This document shows, one piece after another, positions 7,160 to 14,313 of a DNA stretch of 16,240 nucleotides (positions are counted from its first letter, which is position 1; each line of letters begins with the position of its first letter). The notes under the pieces were generated by a model, which was given only the letters and a program-made list of their open reading frames with translations, was not told the DNA's origin and did no database searches. The translations under genes and the position numbers were made by a program. The DNA lies in assembly GCA_018898235.1 (NCBI GenBank), contig JAHIJU010000347.1:1-16240 (forward strand). The letters run 5' to 3'. The stretch comes from Actinomycetota bacterium (GTDB lineage Bacteria; Actinomycetota; Actinomycetes; Actinomycetales; Cellulomonadaceae).

Positions 7160-7533
7160 TCCCCCACCCCCGGCTCCGACGGGCGCGGTTCGACCCGGCC
7201 GGCCCGCTCCGTCCCCGGCCGCCCACCGGCCCACCGGTCGAACCATCGCCAGGCCAGCAGCCCGCTGTAGCAGAGCAGCGCCAGGAAGAACGCCTCCTCG
7301 ACAGGCAGCTCGGGCGCCAGCTGCAGCCCGGTCATGTGCGGGGAGTCACCGCGGGCGAAGATGCCCAGCCCGAGCCCGGCCAGGTCCCAGCCGAGGAACC
7401 CGACGACGCCGATCCCCAGGCACCAGGCGGTGCGCCGGGCATCGGCCCAGAACGCGAGGGTGAACCGTCGGTCCAGCACCGCGAGCCCGCCGAGACTCAC
7501 CATCAGGGCCGCCAGGTAGGCGAACCGCGTCAT
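7156..7533 (-). CDS. crtYe: Carotenoid cyclase, first subunit of heterodimeric lycopene-type cyclase
   Basis: A 125-residue membrane protein, partner of the following gene in a two-subunit carotenoid cyclase. Three hydrophobic segments (about 4-20, 36-59, 80-95) and the motif PVEEAFF at 77-83, the counterpart of PLEDFAY in the partner, identify the family. The C-terminal 25 residues are polar and Gly/Pro/Arg/Glu-rich. ATG at 7533 overlaps the crtI stop as ATGA (7530-7533). In corynebacteria the same gene order crtI-crtYe-crtYf-crtEb makes decaprenoxanthin; the ring type here is uncertain. Confidence 0.85.
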   Translation of the reverse strand: MTRFAYLAALMVSLGGLAVLDRRFTLAFWADARRTAWCLGIGVVGFLGWDLAGLGLGIFARGDSPHMTGLQLAPELPVEEAFFLALLCYSGLLAWRWFDRWAGGRPGTERAGRVEPRPSEPGVGE

Positions 7534-9191
7534 CGTCCCTGCCTGCCGCGGGCGGTCTCGTCCCACAACCCGTGCGGCAGCGCCGAGCCGAGGAACCCGG
7601 GGCGCAACGCTTCGGGCAGCGGGTGCGCCGAGCGCTCGCCCAGCAGTCGCTTGACCGCGAGCTCGGCCGAGATGAGCACCATCGGGATACCCACGCCCGG
7701 GGTGGCGCCGGCGCCCACGTGCAGCAGGTTCGGCACCTTCGCCGAGGCACCGCCCGGACGCAGCATGGCCGACTGGCGCAGCGTGTGCTCCAGGCCGAGC
7801 GCCGTGCCGCGCCACGCCGACATGTCGCGCGCGAAGTCCACCGGGGCGACCACCCGCCGCGTCACCACCCGGCCGCGCAGGTCGTCGATGCCCGCCCAGG
7901 TGCCGATCTGGTCGAGGTAGCGGTCGGCGTGCGCCTCGACCTCGGCCCGGTCGACGCCGAGGGCCGGGTCGGCCGGGAACGGGACCAGGACGAACAGGGT
8001 CTCGTGCCCGGGCGGGGCGAGGGCGGGCTCGGTCGCGCTCGGCCGGGAGACGTACAACGAGGCCACCTGCGGCACCCGCAGCCCGTCGGGCGGTGTGCTG
8101 CGCCCCTGACCGAGGATCGCCTCGAAGTTCGCCGGCCAGTCCCTGGTGAAGAACAGCGAGTGGTGGGCGAGCTCGGGCAGTGGCCCGCGCACCCCGGCCA
8201 TGACGAGCAGGGCCGAGATCCCCGGCCCGCGGTGCTCCCAGCTCGCCTCGGGCAGGTCGGCGTACGCCGGTGCCAACAGCTCCGTCTCGGTGTGGTGCCG
8301 GTCGGTGTCGGCCAGCACGAGGTCGGCCTCGACCAGCTCGCCGTCCGCCAGCCGCACCCCGGTGGCGTGCCCGCGTCGACGCGGGTGGCGACCGCTGCGC
8401 GCGGCGGGGCGCACTTCGATCGCCGTGACGTCGGCACCGGTGCGCACCGTCACGCCCTCCTCGCGGGCGATCTGCTCGAGCGCCTCGACCAGGGTGTACA
8501 TCCCGCCCCGGGGGTAGAACACGCCCTGACCGAGGTCGAGGTGGCTCATCAGCGAGTACAGCGCCGGCACCCGGTAGGGGGAGCTGCCGAGGAACACCGC
8601 GTGGTAGCCGAGCGCCTGGCGCAGCATCGGGTCCTGCACGGTGCGCGCCACGTGCTCGGCCAGGGTGTGGGTGAGCAGCCCGCCGAGCGTCCCGGCACGG
8701 GCCGCCAGCTGGGCCGAGGCCAACCGGGTGGGGTCCTCGAAGGTCGTGTACAGGACGTGGTCGAGCGCGAGCCGGTAGGCCTCCTGCGCCTGACGGCGGT
8801 AGCCCTCGATCGCGGCCGCCGCCCCGGGTTCGATCGCCTCGAACGCCGCCGCCCGGGCGACCGGGTCGCGGACCAGCTCGAACGGGGCGGCCGGGCCGTC
8901 CCCGTCCGGTTCGGTGAACAACCGGTACACCGGATCCAGCTCGACCAGGTCGAGGTGGTCGACGACCCGACGCCCGAGCAGCGCGAACGCGTGCTCGACG
9001 ACCTCGGGCATGAAGTACCAGGACGGCCCCGTGTCGAACGTGAAGCCGTCGACCTCCAGCCGACCGGCCCGGCCGCCCACCCGGTCCTGGCGTTCGAGCA
9101 GCGTGACCTGGGCGCCGCCGCGGGCCAGCAGCGCGGCGGCCAGCAGCCCCCCGATCCCCCCACCGACGACGACGGCCCGCACCGCGCTCAT
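7530..9191 (-). CDS. crtI: Phytoene desaturase (lycopene-forming)
   Basis: A 553-residue FAD-dependent, membrane-associated desaturase expected to turn phytoene into lycopene in four steps. The dinucleotide-binding motif VVVGGGIGGLLAAALLARGG is at residues 7-26, followed by VGGRAGRL and the substrate-region FDTGPSWYFMPE; the C-terminal signature LLHVGAGATPGVGIPMVLIS is intact. Family members are about 490-550 residues. Part of the extra length is an Arg/His-rich insertion around residues 261-276 (AARSGRHPRRRGH), encoded by DNA with a perfect 16-bp palindrome at 8370-8385. ATG at 9191 overlaps the crtB stop (9188-9191) and has AGGTGG four bases upstream; longer in-frame readings lack homology. 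The number of desaturations cannot be proved from sequence. Confidence 0.94.
   Translation of the reverse strand: MSAVRAVVVGGGIGGLLAAALLARGGAQVTLLERQDRVGGRAGRLEVDGFTFDTGPSWYFMPEVVEHAFALLGRRVVDHLDLVELDPVYRLFTEPDGDGPAAPFELVRDPVARAAAFEAIEPGAAAAIEGYRRQAQEAYRLALDHVLYTTFEDPTRLASAQLAARAGTLGGLLTHTLAEHVARTVQDPMLRQALGYHAVFLGSSPYRVPALYSLMSHLDLGQGVFYPRGGMYTLVEALEQIAREEGVTVRTGADVTAIEVRPAARSGRHPRRRGHATGVRLADGELVEADLVLADTDRHHTETELLAPAYADLPEASWEHRGPGISALLVMAGVRGPLPELAHHSLFFTRDWPANFEAILGQGRSTPPDGLRVPQVASLYVSRPSATEPALAPPGHETLFVLVPFPADPALGVDRAEVEAHADRYLDQIGTWAGIDDLRGRVVTRRVVAPVDFARDMSAWRGTALGLEHTLRQSAMLRPGGASAKVPNLLHVGAGATPGVGIPMVLISAELAVKRLLGERSAHPLPEALRPGFLGSALPHGLWDETARGRQGR
8370..8385. repeat. Perfect 16-bp palindrome inside crtI
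   Basis: CCCGCGTCGACGCGGG equals its own reverse complement. It lies within the codons for the Arg-rich insertion of the desaturase. Confidence 0.7.
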
Positions 9192-10093
9192 CGGCCCACC
9201 TGCCCGGCCCCGGTCGACGCGGTGGCGGTGCGGGCGGCGACGGTGCGAGTGACGGCGCGGGTGGCGACCACGAGCTTGACCGGGTCGGGCACCCGGACCC
9301 GGCGGGTGGCGAGCTCGGCGGGCGGCAGCGCGCTCAGCCGGCGCAGCAGGTCCTCGTACAGCGCCAGGGTGACCGCGACCGCGCAGCGCGCCCGCAGCGG
9401 CAGCTCGTCGAGGCACTCCCGCGCGGTGCGCAGGTCACCGGCGACATCGTCGAGCACCTCGGCGGCGTCGGCCGCGGACAGCTGACCGGGGGCCGAGCCT
9501 GGGAAGTAGGCCCGGCCGAGGTCCGTCCCGTCCGCGCCGAGGTCCCGCAGGAAGTTGACCTTCTGGAACGCCGCGCCGAGCGCCTGCGCACCGGCGAGCG
9601 CCCGCGTCCCGGGGCGGCGCACGGGTGCCGCCGGGGCCCGGCCGTCGTTGAGGAACACCTTGAGGCACATCACCCCGACCACCTCGGCCGAACCGTGCAC
9701 GTAGGCACGGTAGCTGGCCTCGTCGTGCCGCACGACGTGCAGGTCGGCGCGCATCGAGGCGAAGAACGGCCCGGTCTCCTGCGCGTCGATCCCGGTGTGC
9801 CGGGCGGTGCGGGCGAAGGCGTGCACGACCAGGTTCGCGGAGTACCCGGTGTCCAGGGCCCGCGCGGTCGCGGCCTCCAGCTCGTCGAGCTCGGCGGCGG
9901 CGGTCGGTCCGCGGTAGGTGTCGACCACCTCGTCGGCCAGTCGCACGAGGCCGTACACCGCCCGGATGTCGCGGCGGGCGGTGCGGCCAAGGAGCCGGGT
10001 GCCCAGCCCGAACGACGTGGAGTAGGCCGACAGCATCCGGGCCGCGGTGCGGGCCGCCACCTGGTCGTAGCGCACCCGGGGATCGACGGTCAC
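9188..10093 (-). CDS. crtB: Phytoene synthase
   Basis: A 301-residue squalene/phytoene synthase family enzyme that condenses two GGPP molecules head-to-head to phytoene. Both Asp-rich substrate-binding motifs are seen: DEVVD at residues 54-58 and NFLRDLGAD at 180-188 (D184, D188), along with YSTSFGLGTRLL near the N-terminus and AVYGLVRLADE. Length is normal. The start is GTG at 10093, three bases after the crtE stop, with a G-rich stretch about nine bases upstream. The stop overlaps the crtI ATG, so the two are translationally coupled. Confidence 0.94.
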   Translation of the reverse strand: MTVDPRVRYDQVAARTAARMLSAYSTSFGLGTRLLGRTARRDIRAVYGLVRLADEVVDTYRGPTAAAELDELEAATARALDTGYSANLVVHAFARTARHTGIDAQETGPFFASMRADLHVVRHDEASYRAYVHGSAEVVGVMCLKVFLNDGRAPAAPVRRPGTRALAGAQALGAAFQKVNFLRDLGADGTDLGRAYFPGSAPGQLSAADAAEVLDDVAGDLRTARECLDELPLRARCAVAVTLALYEDLLRRLSALPPAELATRRVRVPDPVKLVVATRAVTRTVAARTATASTGAGQVGR

Positions 10094-10096
10094 GGC

Positions 10097-11254
10097 TCAG
10101 CGCCCCCGTTCGGTGAGGTCGCCGACCAGGGTGCCGAGGTGGTCGGCCAGGGTCGCGGGCAGTCGGGCGCCGGCGAGCTCGACCGCGGACCGCGTGGCGG
10201 CGCGGGCGACGGCCCGCACCGATTCCACCGCACCGGTGGCGCGCATGACGGCCCGGACCCGGGCCGCCCCGAGCTCATCGAGGTCGCGGTGGCCGATGTG
10301 GCGGCGCAGCACGTCGCGACCCGCCTCGTCGGCCAGCTCCCAGGTGGTGCGCAGCAGCGCCGTCCGTTTGCCGTCCCGCAGGTCGGAGAGCACCGACTTG
10401 CCGGTGACGGCCGGGTCGCCGAACACCCCGAGCTCGTCGTCGACGAGCTGGTAGGCGACGCCCAGCCGCAGCCCGATCTCGCCGAGCGCGGCCAGCTGGT
10501 CCGGTCCGGCACCGGCGAGCAGCCCCCCGGCCAGCAGCGGCATCCGCCCGGAGTAGTCGGCAGTCTTGAGCTCGGCGACCGCGAGCGCCTCCACCTCGTA
10601 CGGTGCGCTGAGCTCGGCCCGCACATCGAGCAGCTCCCCGGCCACCGTGGTGCGGATGCTGGCGGCGAGGAGCTCGACGAGCCGCACGCGCACGGCAGGA
10701 GCCGCCGGCGCCGCCGCGACCAGCCCGAACGCTGCGGCGATCCCCGCATCGCCGGCGAGCACGGCAGCGGCGGTGACCTGGTCGTCGACCACCCGAACGG
10801 GCCACCCCGCAGCGGTCAGCCGACGGCGGGTGGCACCGGCGACGTTGGGTCGCCCGCGCCGGACCTCGTCATGGTCGAGCAGGTCGTCGTGCACGAGCAT
10901 CGCCGCGTGCAGCACCTCGGTCGCGGCGGCCACGGCGACGGCGTCCGCGGCATCGCCGCCGCCGAGGCCGAGGTAGGCGGCGAGCACGAGCCGCGGCCGC
11001 ACCAGCTTGCCGCCGAGCCCGGCACCGAGGTCGTCCCAGAGCTGGGCGCAGGCCTCGCCCCGGTCGGCGACCTCGGCTCGGTGCTCGCGCACCAACCGGT
11101 CGAGCGTGTCCCGGACCTGGTGCAGTCCGTCGTCCACCCGGGGGCCGAAGGCGTCGGCGTCGCGTGGAGGGCCTGACGGTGGGCGCGGGTGCGCCCCGGC
11201 GTAGGCGGACTCGTCCTGGGCCTCGTCCTGGGCCTGGGCGACGGCGTGCTCCAC
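10097..11254 (-). CDS. crtE: Geranylgeranyl diphosphate synthase
   Basis: A 385-residue trans-isoprenyl diphosphate synthase, the first enzyme of the operon, making GGPP from IPP and allylic diphosphates. The first Asp-rich motif HDDLLDHDEVRRGRP has D123, D124 and D127; the second is the variant DDELGVFGD (D272, D273), as in known actinobacterial CrtE proteins; GKxVRPRLVL precedes them. The first 45 or so residues are an Ala/Gln/Asp-rich tail outside the catalytic fold. GTG at 11254 is preferred over GTG at 11266 because GGAGGG lies four bases upstream of it, whereas the longer start has no ribosome site. It heads the minus-strand operon and diverges from the GntR gene. No idi gene is nearby. 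Confidence 0.92.
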   Translation of the reverse strand: MEHAVAQAQDEAQDESAYAGAHPRPPSGPPRDADAFGPRVDDGLHQVRDTLDRLVREHRAEVADRGEACAQLWDDLGAGLGGKLVRPRLVLAAYLGLGGGDAADAVAVAAATEVLHAAMLVHDDLLDHDEVRRGRPNVAGATRRRLTAAGWPVRVVDDQVTAAAVLAGDAGIAAAFGLVAAAPAAPAVRVRLVELLAASIRTTVAGELLDVRAELSAPYEVEALAVAELKTADYSGRMPLLAGGLLAGAGPDQLAALGEIGLRLGVAYQLVDDELGVFGDPAVTGKSVLSDLRDGKRTALLRTTWELADEAGRDVLRRHIGHRDLDELGAARVRAVMRATGAVESVRAVARAATRSAVELAGARLPATLADHLGTLVGDLTERGR

Positions 11255-11285
11255 GAAGCCCTCCACGGTCGTCGGGTCAGCGGCG

Positions 11286-11307
11286 AATACTCAGGGTACT
11301 GAGCATT
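11286..11307. promoter_or_regulatory. Palindrome upstream of crtE, probable regulator binding site
   Basis: A 22-bp inverted repeat: AAT-x-CTCAG, centre GGTA, CTGAG-x-ATT, with one mismatched pair (11289/11304). It lies 32 bases before the crtE start, where the promoter should be; minus-strand TACCCT (11298-11293) inside it could be a -10, though no -35 is clear. It does not resemble the GntR-type palindrome 60 bases away, so a different regulator may bind it. Confidence 0.5.
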
Positions 11308-11359
11308 TCCAGACCTGCCACTCGACCGGTGCAGTGACCAGCAGAGGCCCGCGCCGGAG

Positions 11360-11385
11360 TAGGCTTGTATACCTCATGCATACAA
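11360..11385 (+). promoter_or_regulatory. GntR-type operator overlapping the regulator's start codon, with -10
   Basis: Arms TTGTAT (11365-11370) and ATACAA (11380-11385) form a 21-bp inverted repeat centred on 11375, one base before the ATG at 11376. The arms fit the GT...AC style of FadR/FCD-type GntR operators. TAGGCT (11360-11365) or TTGTAT itself could be the -10, and there is no Shine-Dalgarno sequence, so the message is likely leaderless or nearly so, and a bound repressor would cover the transcription start. Confidence 0.6.
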
Positions 11386-12017
11386 CGATCGATCGGCCTG
11401 CCCCGAGCGCGGCGCAGACCGTCTACCTCACGCTCAAGCGTCGGATCCTGGACGGCGAGCTCGCCGGTGGCGACATGGTCGGCGAACAGGCCGTCGCCGA
11501 CGAGCTCGGGGTGAGCCGCACCCCCGTCCGCGAGGCGCTCGGCCGGCTGCAGGCCGAGGGCTGGCTCAAGGTCCACCCCCGGCGGGGCGCCGTCATCACC
11601 GCCCCCGGCCCCGGCGAACGCGAGGACGTGCTGGCCGCCCGGGCCCTGCTCGAGACCCACGGCGTGCGCACCGCCGTGGCCCGCGGCACCACCCCCGCGC
11701 TCACTGCGCGGCTGCGCGCGTCGCTGGACGCCCACGCGCAGGCCCACGACGAGGGCGACCTGGCGGCCGTGGCCACGCTCGACGCCCAGTTCCACGTCGC
11801 CCTCGTCGCCGCCGCCGAGAACGCCGTCCTGGACGCCGCGTTCAGCACCATCCGCGACCGGCAGGAGCGGATGACGACCCGCGCGCTGTGGCGCCGCCTC
11901 GATGTGGGCGCCCGGGTGCTCGCCGAGCACGAGGAGCTGCTGGGCCTGGTCGCGGCCCGCGACGTCGACGGCTTCGCACGGGCGCTGGACCGGCACATGC
12001 ACCAGGTGCACGGATGA
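11376..12017 (+). CDS. GntR-family (FCD-type) transcriptional regulator
   Basis: A 213-residue FadR-subfamily GntR regulator. Residues about 12-78 are the winged helix-turn-helix (ADELGVSRTPVREALGRLQAEG is the recognition part). Residues about 85-210 form the all-helical FCD effector domain, with D136, H140, H185 and H207 in the pattern that binds a divalent metal and, through it, often a carboxylate ligand. The ATG at 11376 sits inside its own probable operator; a longer in-frame start at 11334 is rejected because it would add residues across the operator and lacks a ribosome site. It overlaps the MFS gene by ATGA (12014-12017), so the obvious targets are itself and that transporter. Its divergence from crtE makes control of carotenoid synthesis possible but unproved. 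Confidence 0.9.
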   Translation: MHTTIDRPAPSAAQTVYLTLKRRILDGELAGGDMVGEQAVADELGVSRTPVREALGRLQAEGWLKVHPRRGAVITAPGPGEREDVLAARALLETHGVRTAVARGTTPALTARLRASLDAHAQAHDEGDLAAVATLDAQFHVALVAAAENAVLDAAFSTIRDRQERMTTRALWRRLDVGARVLAEHEELLGLVAARDVDGFARALDRHMHQVHG

Positions 12018-13273
12018 GCGCCGCCACCGCACGCGCCCCGTGGCTGTCGGTGGGTGCCACGCTGTTCGCCGTCGCCTGGGGCGGCAACGAGTTCACGCCG
12101 CTGCTGGTGATGTACCGCACCGACGGGCACATGAGCGCCCTCATGGTCGATCTGCTGCTCGGCGCCTACGTGCTCGGCATCGTGCCCGGTCTGCTGGTCG
12201 GTGGGCCGTTGTCCGACCGGTTCGGCCGCCGCCCGCTCATGCTGCCCGCCCCGGTGCTCGGCGCGCTCGGCAGCGCGGTGCTCGCCGCCGGCGCGCACGC
12301 CCCGGCGGTCCTGTTCCTCGGACGGATCTGCTCCGGGATCGCGCTCGGCCTGGTGATGGCTGTGGGCACGAGCTGGATCAAGGAGCTGTCCGACCCGAGC
12401 CGCGACCCCGGCGTCGACCCGGGTGCCGGTGCCCGCCGCGCCTCGTTGTCGCTCACCGCGGGGTTCGGGCTGGGCGCCGGGGTGGCCGCGGCGCTCGCGC
12501 AGTGGGGACCGTGGCACGCCCAGCTCCCGTACCTGGTGAACATCGCGCTCACGATCGCGGCCGGGGTGCTCCTGCTGGGTGCCCCCGAGACCCGCCAGCG
12601 CCCGGCGGCCCCCGGCCGGCTCGTGGACGACCTGCGCATCCCGTCCGCTGCGCACCGCCGGTTCCTGCTCGTGGTGGCCCCGACGGCACCGTGGGTGTTC
12701 GGCACCGCGGCCAGCGCGTACGCCATCCTGCCGGGGCTGCTGGCGGTCCGGATGCCCGGGGTGGCGATCGGCCTGGCGGGGCTCATGTGCCTGGTCGCCC
12801 TGGGCTGCGGCGTCGGGGTGCAGGTGGCCGCGCGCCGGCTGGACACACCGAACTCGGCCCGCGGGGTGGCCGTGGCCATCGCGGTCGCGATCCCCGGCAT
12901 GGTGCTCGCCGCCCTGACCGCGACCACCAGCTCGGCGACGCTGGGGCTGGTCGCGGCGGCCGTCCTGGGGTCTGCGTACGGTCTGCTGCTGGTCGGCGGG
13001 CTGCAGGAGGTGCAGCGCATCGCCGGCCCGGACGACCTGGCCGGGCTGACGGCGGTCTTCTACTCGCTGTCCTACGTCGGCTTCTTCATCCCGGCACTGC
13101 TCGCCGGGCTGCACCCGTACCTGGGCTACCCGACGTTGTTCGGGGCCGGTGCCGTGCTCGCCCTGGCCAGCCTGGGGGTGGTGCTCCTCGGCTGGCGCCG
13201 CCACCTTCCGACGACGGGCAGCGAGTCCGCGGCGTCGGCGGTGCGAGCCATGCCCGGGCAGCCGACCGCCTGA
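12014..13273 (+). CDS. Major facilitator superfamily transporter
   Basis: A 419-residue inner-membrane transporter with about twelve hydrophobic segments, driven in this family by an ion gradient. The loop between segments 2 and 3 has the MFS signature GGPLSDRFGRRPLM; an acidic-basic loop (DPSRDPGVDPGAGARR) follows segment 5. The C-terminus is short and polar. Its start overlaps the stop of the GntR gene, so the two are co-translated and the regulator probably responds to the transported compound. Export versus import and the substrate cannot be told; an anion or drug/metabolite transporter is plausible. Its position beside a carotenoid operon recalls the transporter genes found in corynebacterial crt clusters, but those are of another family. 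Confidence 0.88.
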   Translation: MSAATARAPWLSVGATLFAVAWGGNEFTPLLVMYRTDGHMSALMVDLLLGAYVLGIVPGLLVGGPLSDRFGRRPLMLPAPVLGALGSAVLAAGAHAPAVLFLGRICSGIALGLVMAVGTSWIKELSDPSRDPGVDPGAGARRASLSLTAGFGLGAGVAAALAQWGPWHAQLPYLVNIALTIAAGVLLLGAPETRQRPAAPGRLVDDLRIPSAAHRRFLLVVAPTAPWVFGTAASAYAILPGLLAVRMPGVAIGLAGLMCLVALGCGVGVQVAARRLDTPNSARGVAVAIAVAIPGMVLAALTATTSSATLGLVAAAVLGSAYGLLLVGGLQEVQRIAGPDDLAGLTAVFYSLSYVGFFIPALLAGLHPYLGYPTLFGAGAVLALASLGVVLLGWRRHLPTTGSESAASAVRAMPGQPTA

Positions 13274-13287
13274 CGTCCCGATGCCCG

Positions 13288-13331
13288 GTCAGAGCGTCGC
13301 GCTGTCAGAGCGTCGCGCTGTCAGAGCGTCG
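13288..13331. repeat. Tandem 16-bp repeat, two full and one partial copy, each with a small hairpin
   Basis: The unit GTCAGAGCGTCGCGCT occurs at 13288-13303 and 13304-13319, and its first 12 bases again at 13320-13331. Each full unit contains AGCG-TCG-CGCT, a four-base stem with three-base loop. The third copy encodes the last codons and stop of the convergent oxidoreductase gene, suggesting the array grew outward from that gene end. It may act as a weak two-way terminator. Confidence 0.85.
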
Positions 13332-14217
13332 TCAGCCGCCCGGCGAGCTGGTCGAGCACCTTCTCGTCCCCCGCGTAGATGCCTTCGGTGCGCGGCCAGT
13401 GCACGACGACGTCGGTGAAGCCGAGCTCCGCAGCCCGGCCCACGCCCTCGAGCACGGTGTCGAGCGAGACCAGTGAGAACACCGGGGCACCGTCCAGCGA
13501 CAGGTACCGGCGCAGCGGCTCGGCACGCCCGGCCGCCCGCTCGATCTCGTCCATCGCGGCGACCTGGTCGGCCAGCCCCTGCCACCAGCGCTCCTGCGCG
13601 GCGACGAGGCCGTCGGTGCCGGACGTCGGGTCGAACGACGGCCCGTAGGTGATCCAGCCCTGCCCGAGCCGCGCGGCCACCGCCATCGCCCGTGGACCCG
13701 CCGCCGCGACGGCGAACGGGGTGCGCGGGCGGGCCAGGGTGCCGGGCACCATCCGCGCCTGGTGCGCCTCGTAGTGCTCCCCGCGGTGCTCGGTGACCGG
13801 GGCGGTGAGCAGCGCGTCGAGCAGCTCGACGAACTCGATGAACCGGCGCGTGCGCTCGCCCCGCGAGGGCGCCGGTCCGAGCACCCCGGCGTCGAACCCC
13901 TCGCCCCCGGCACCGACGCCGAGCACGAACCGCCCGCCGGACACGTCGTCCAGCCCCATGACGTCCTTGGCGAACGGCACCGGGTGCCGGAAGTTCGGCG
14001 AGGCGACGAACGTGCCCAGCTCGATGCGCGTCGTCACCGCGGCCGCGGCGGCCAGCAGCGGCACCGTCGCGAACCACGGCTCGTCGGCCAGGCTGCGCCA
14101 CGCGAGGTGGTCGTAGGTCCACGCATGGGCGAACCCGAGCTCCTCGACCCGCTCCCAGCGCCGCCGACCGCTCGCCCAGCGTTCCTGCGGCAGGATCACC
14201 ACCCCGACGTCGACCAT
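13321..14217 (-). CDS. LLM-class (luciferase-like) F420/flavin-dependent oxidoreductase
   Basis: A 298-residue protein of the bacterial luciferase-like TIM-barrel family, many actinobacterial members of which use coenzyme F420. Seen features are the N-terminal strand VDVGVVILPQERW, the segment WERVEELGFAHAWTYDHL, TRIELGTFVASPNFRHPVPFAKDV and the very typical SGGRFVLGVGAGG; later AVAAAGPRAMAVAARLGQGW completes the fold. ATG at 14217 is chosen over GTG at 14220: a TAGGGT element ends exactly six bases before it, which also offers AGGG as a ribosome site. It is convergent with the MFS gene and preceded by the CDF gene on the same strand after a 96-base gap. The substrate is unknown, and F420 rather than FMN use is an inference. 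Confidence 0.88.
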   Translation of the reverse strand: MVDVGVVILPQERWASGRRRWERVEELGFAHAWTYDHLAWRSLADEPWFATVPLLAAAAAVTTRIELGTFVASPNFRHPVPFAKDVMGLDDVSGGRFVLGVGAGGEGFDAGVLGPAPSRGERTRRFIEFVELLDALLTAPVTEHRGEHYEAHQARMVPGTLARPRTPFAVAAAGPRAMAVAARLGQGWITYGPSFDPTSGTDGLVAAQERWWQGLADQVAAMDEIERAAGRAEPLRRYLSLDGAPVFSLVSLDTVLEGVGRAAELGFTDVVVHWPRTEGIYAGDEKVLDQLAGRLTTL

Positions 14218-14223
14218 CACGCG

Positions 14224-14229
14224 ACCCTA
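14224..14229 (-). promoter_or_regulatory. -10-like TAGGGT six bases before the oxidoreductase start
   Basis: On the minus strand TAGGGT is followed by six bases and the ATG at 14217. It can be read as a -10 for a leaderless message or, through AGGG, as a ribosome binding site; sequence does not decide. Confidence 0.35.
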
Positions 14230-14246
14230 CGGCCCGGCACCCACAC

Positions 14247-14262
14247 GGGGCCCGCGGGCCCC
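14247..14262. repeat. Perfect 16-bp G/C palindrome between the CDF and oxidoreductase genes
   Basis: GGGGCCCGCGGGCCCC is its own reverse complement. It lies after the CDF stop and upstream of the oxidoreductase gene. It could form part of a T-less intrinsic terminator for the arsR-CDF operon or be an operator; no T-tract follows on either strand. Confidence 0.5.
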
Positions 14263-14313
14263 ACCGACCGCCCGCTGCGTCGCACCCCGGCCCGGCGGGG
14301 TTCAGGACCGCGT

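Noticed and set aside
7572..9485. Plus-strand open frame of about 637 codons opposite crtI
   Set aside because: It is antisense to crtI, has no recognisable domain and shows composition typical of a reverse-frame shadow.
11255..11266. Longer crtE start at GTG 11266
   Set aside because: There is no ribosome site before it; the GTG at 11254 has GGAGGG correctly placed.
13288..13331. Possible CRISPR array
   Set aside because: The 16-bp units are directly adjacent with no spacers and no cas genes are present.
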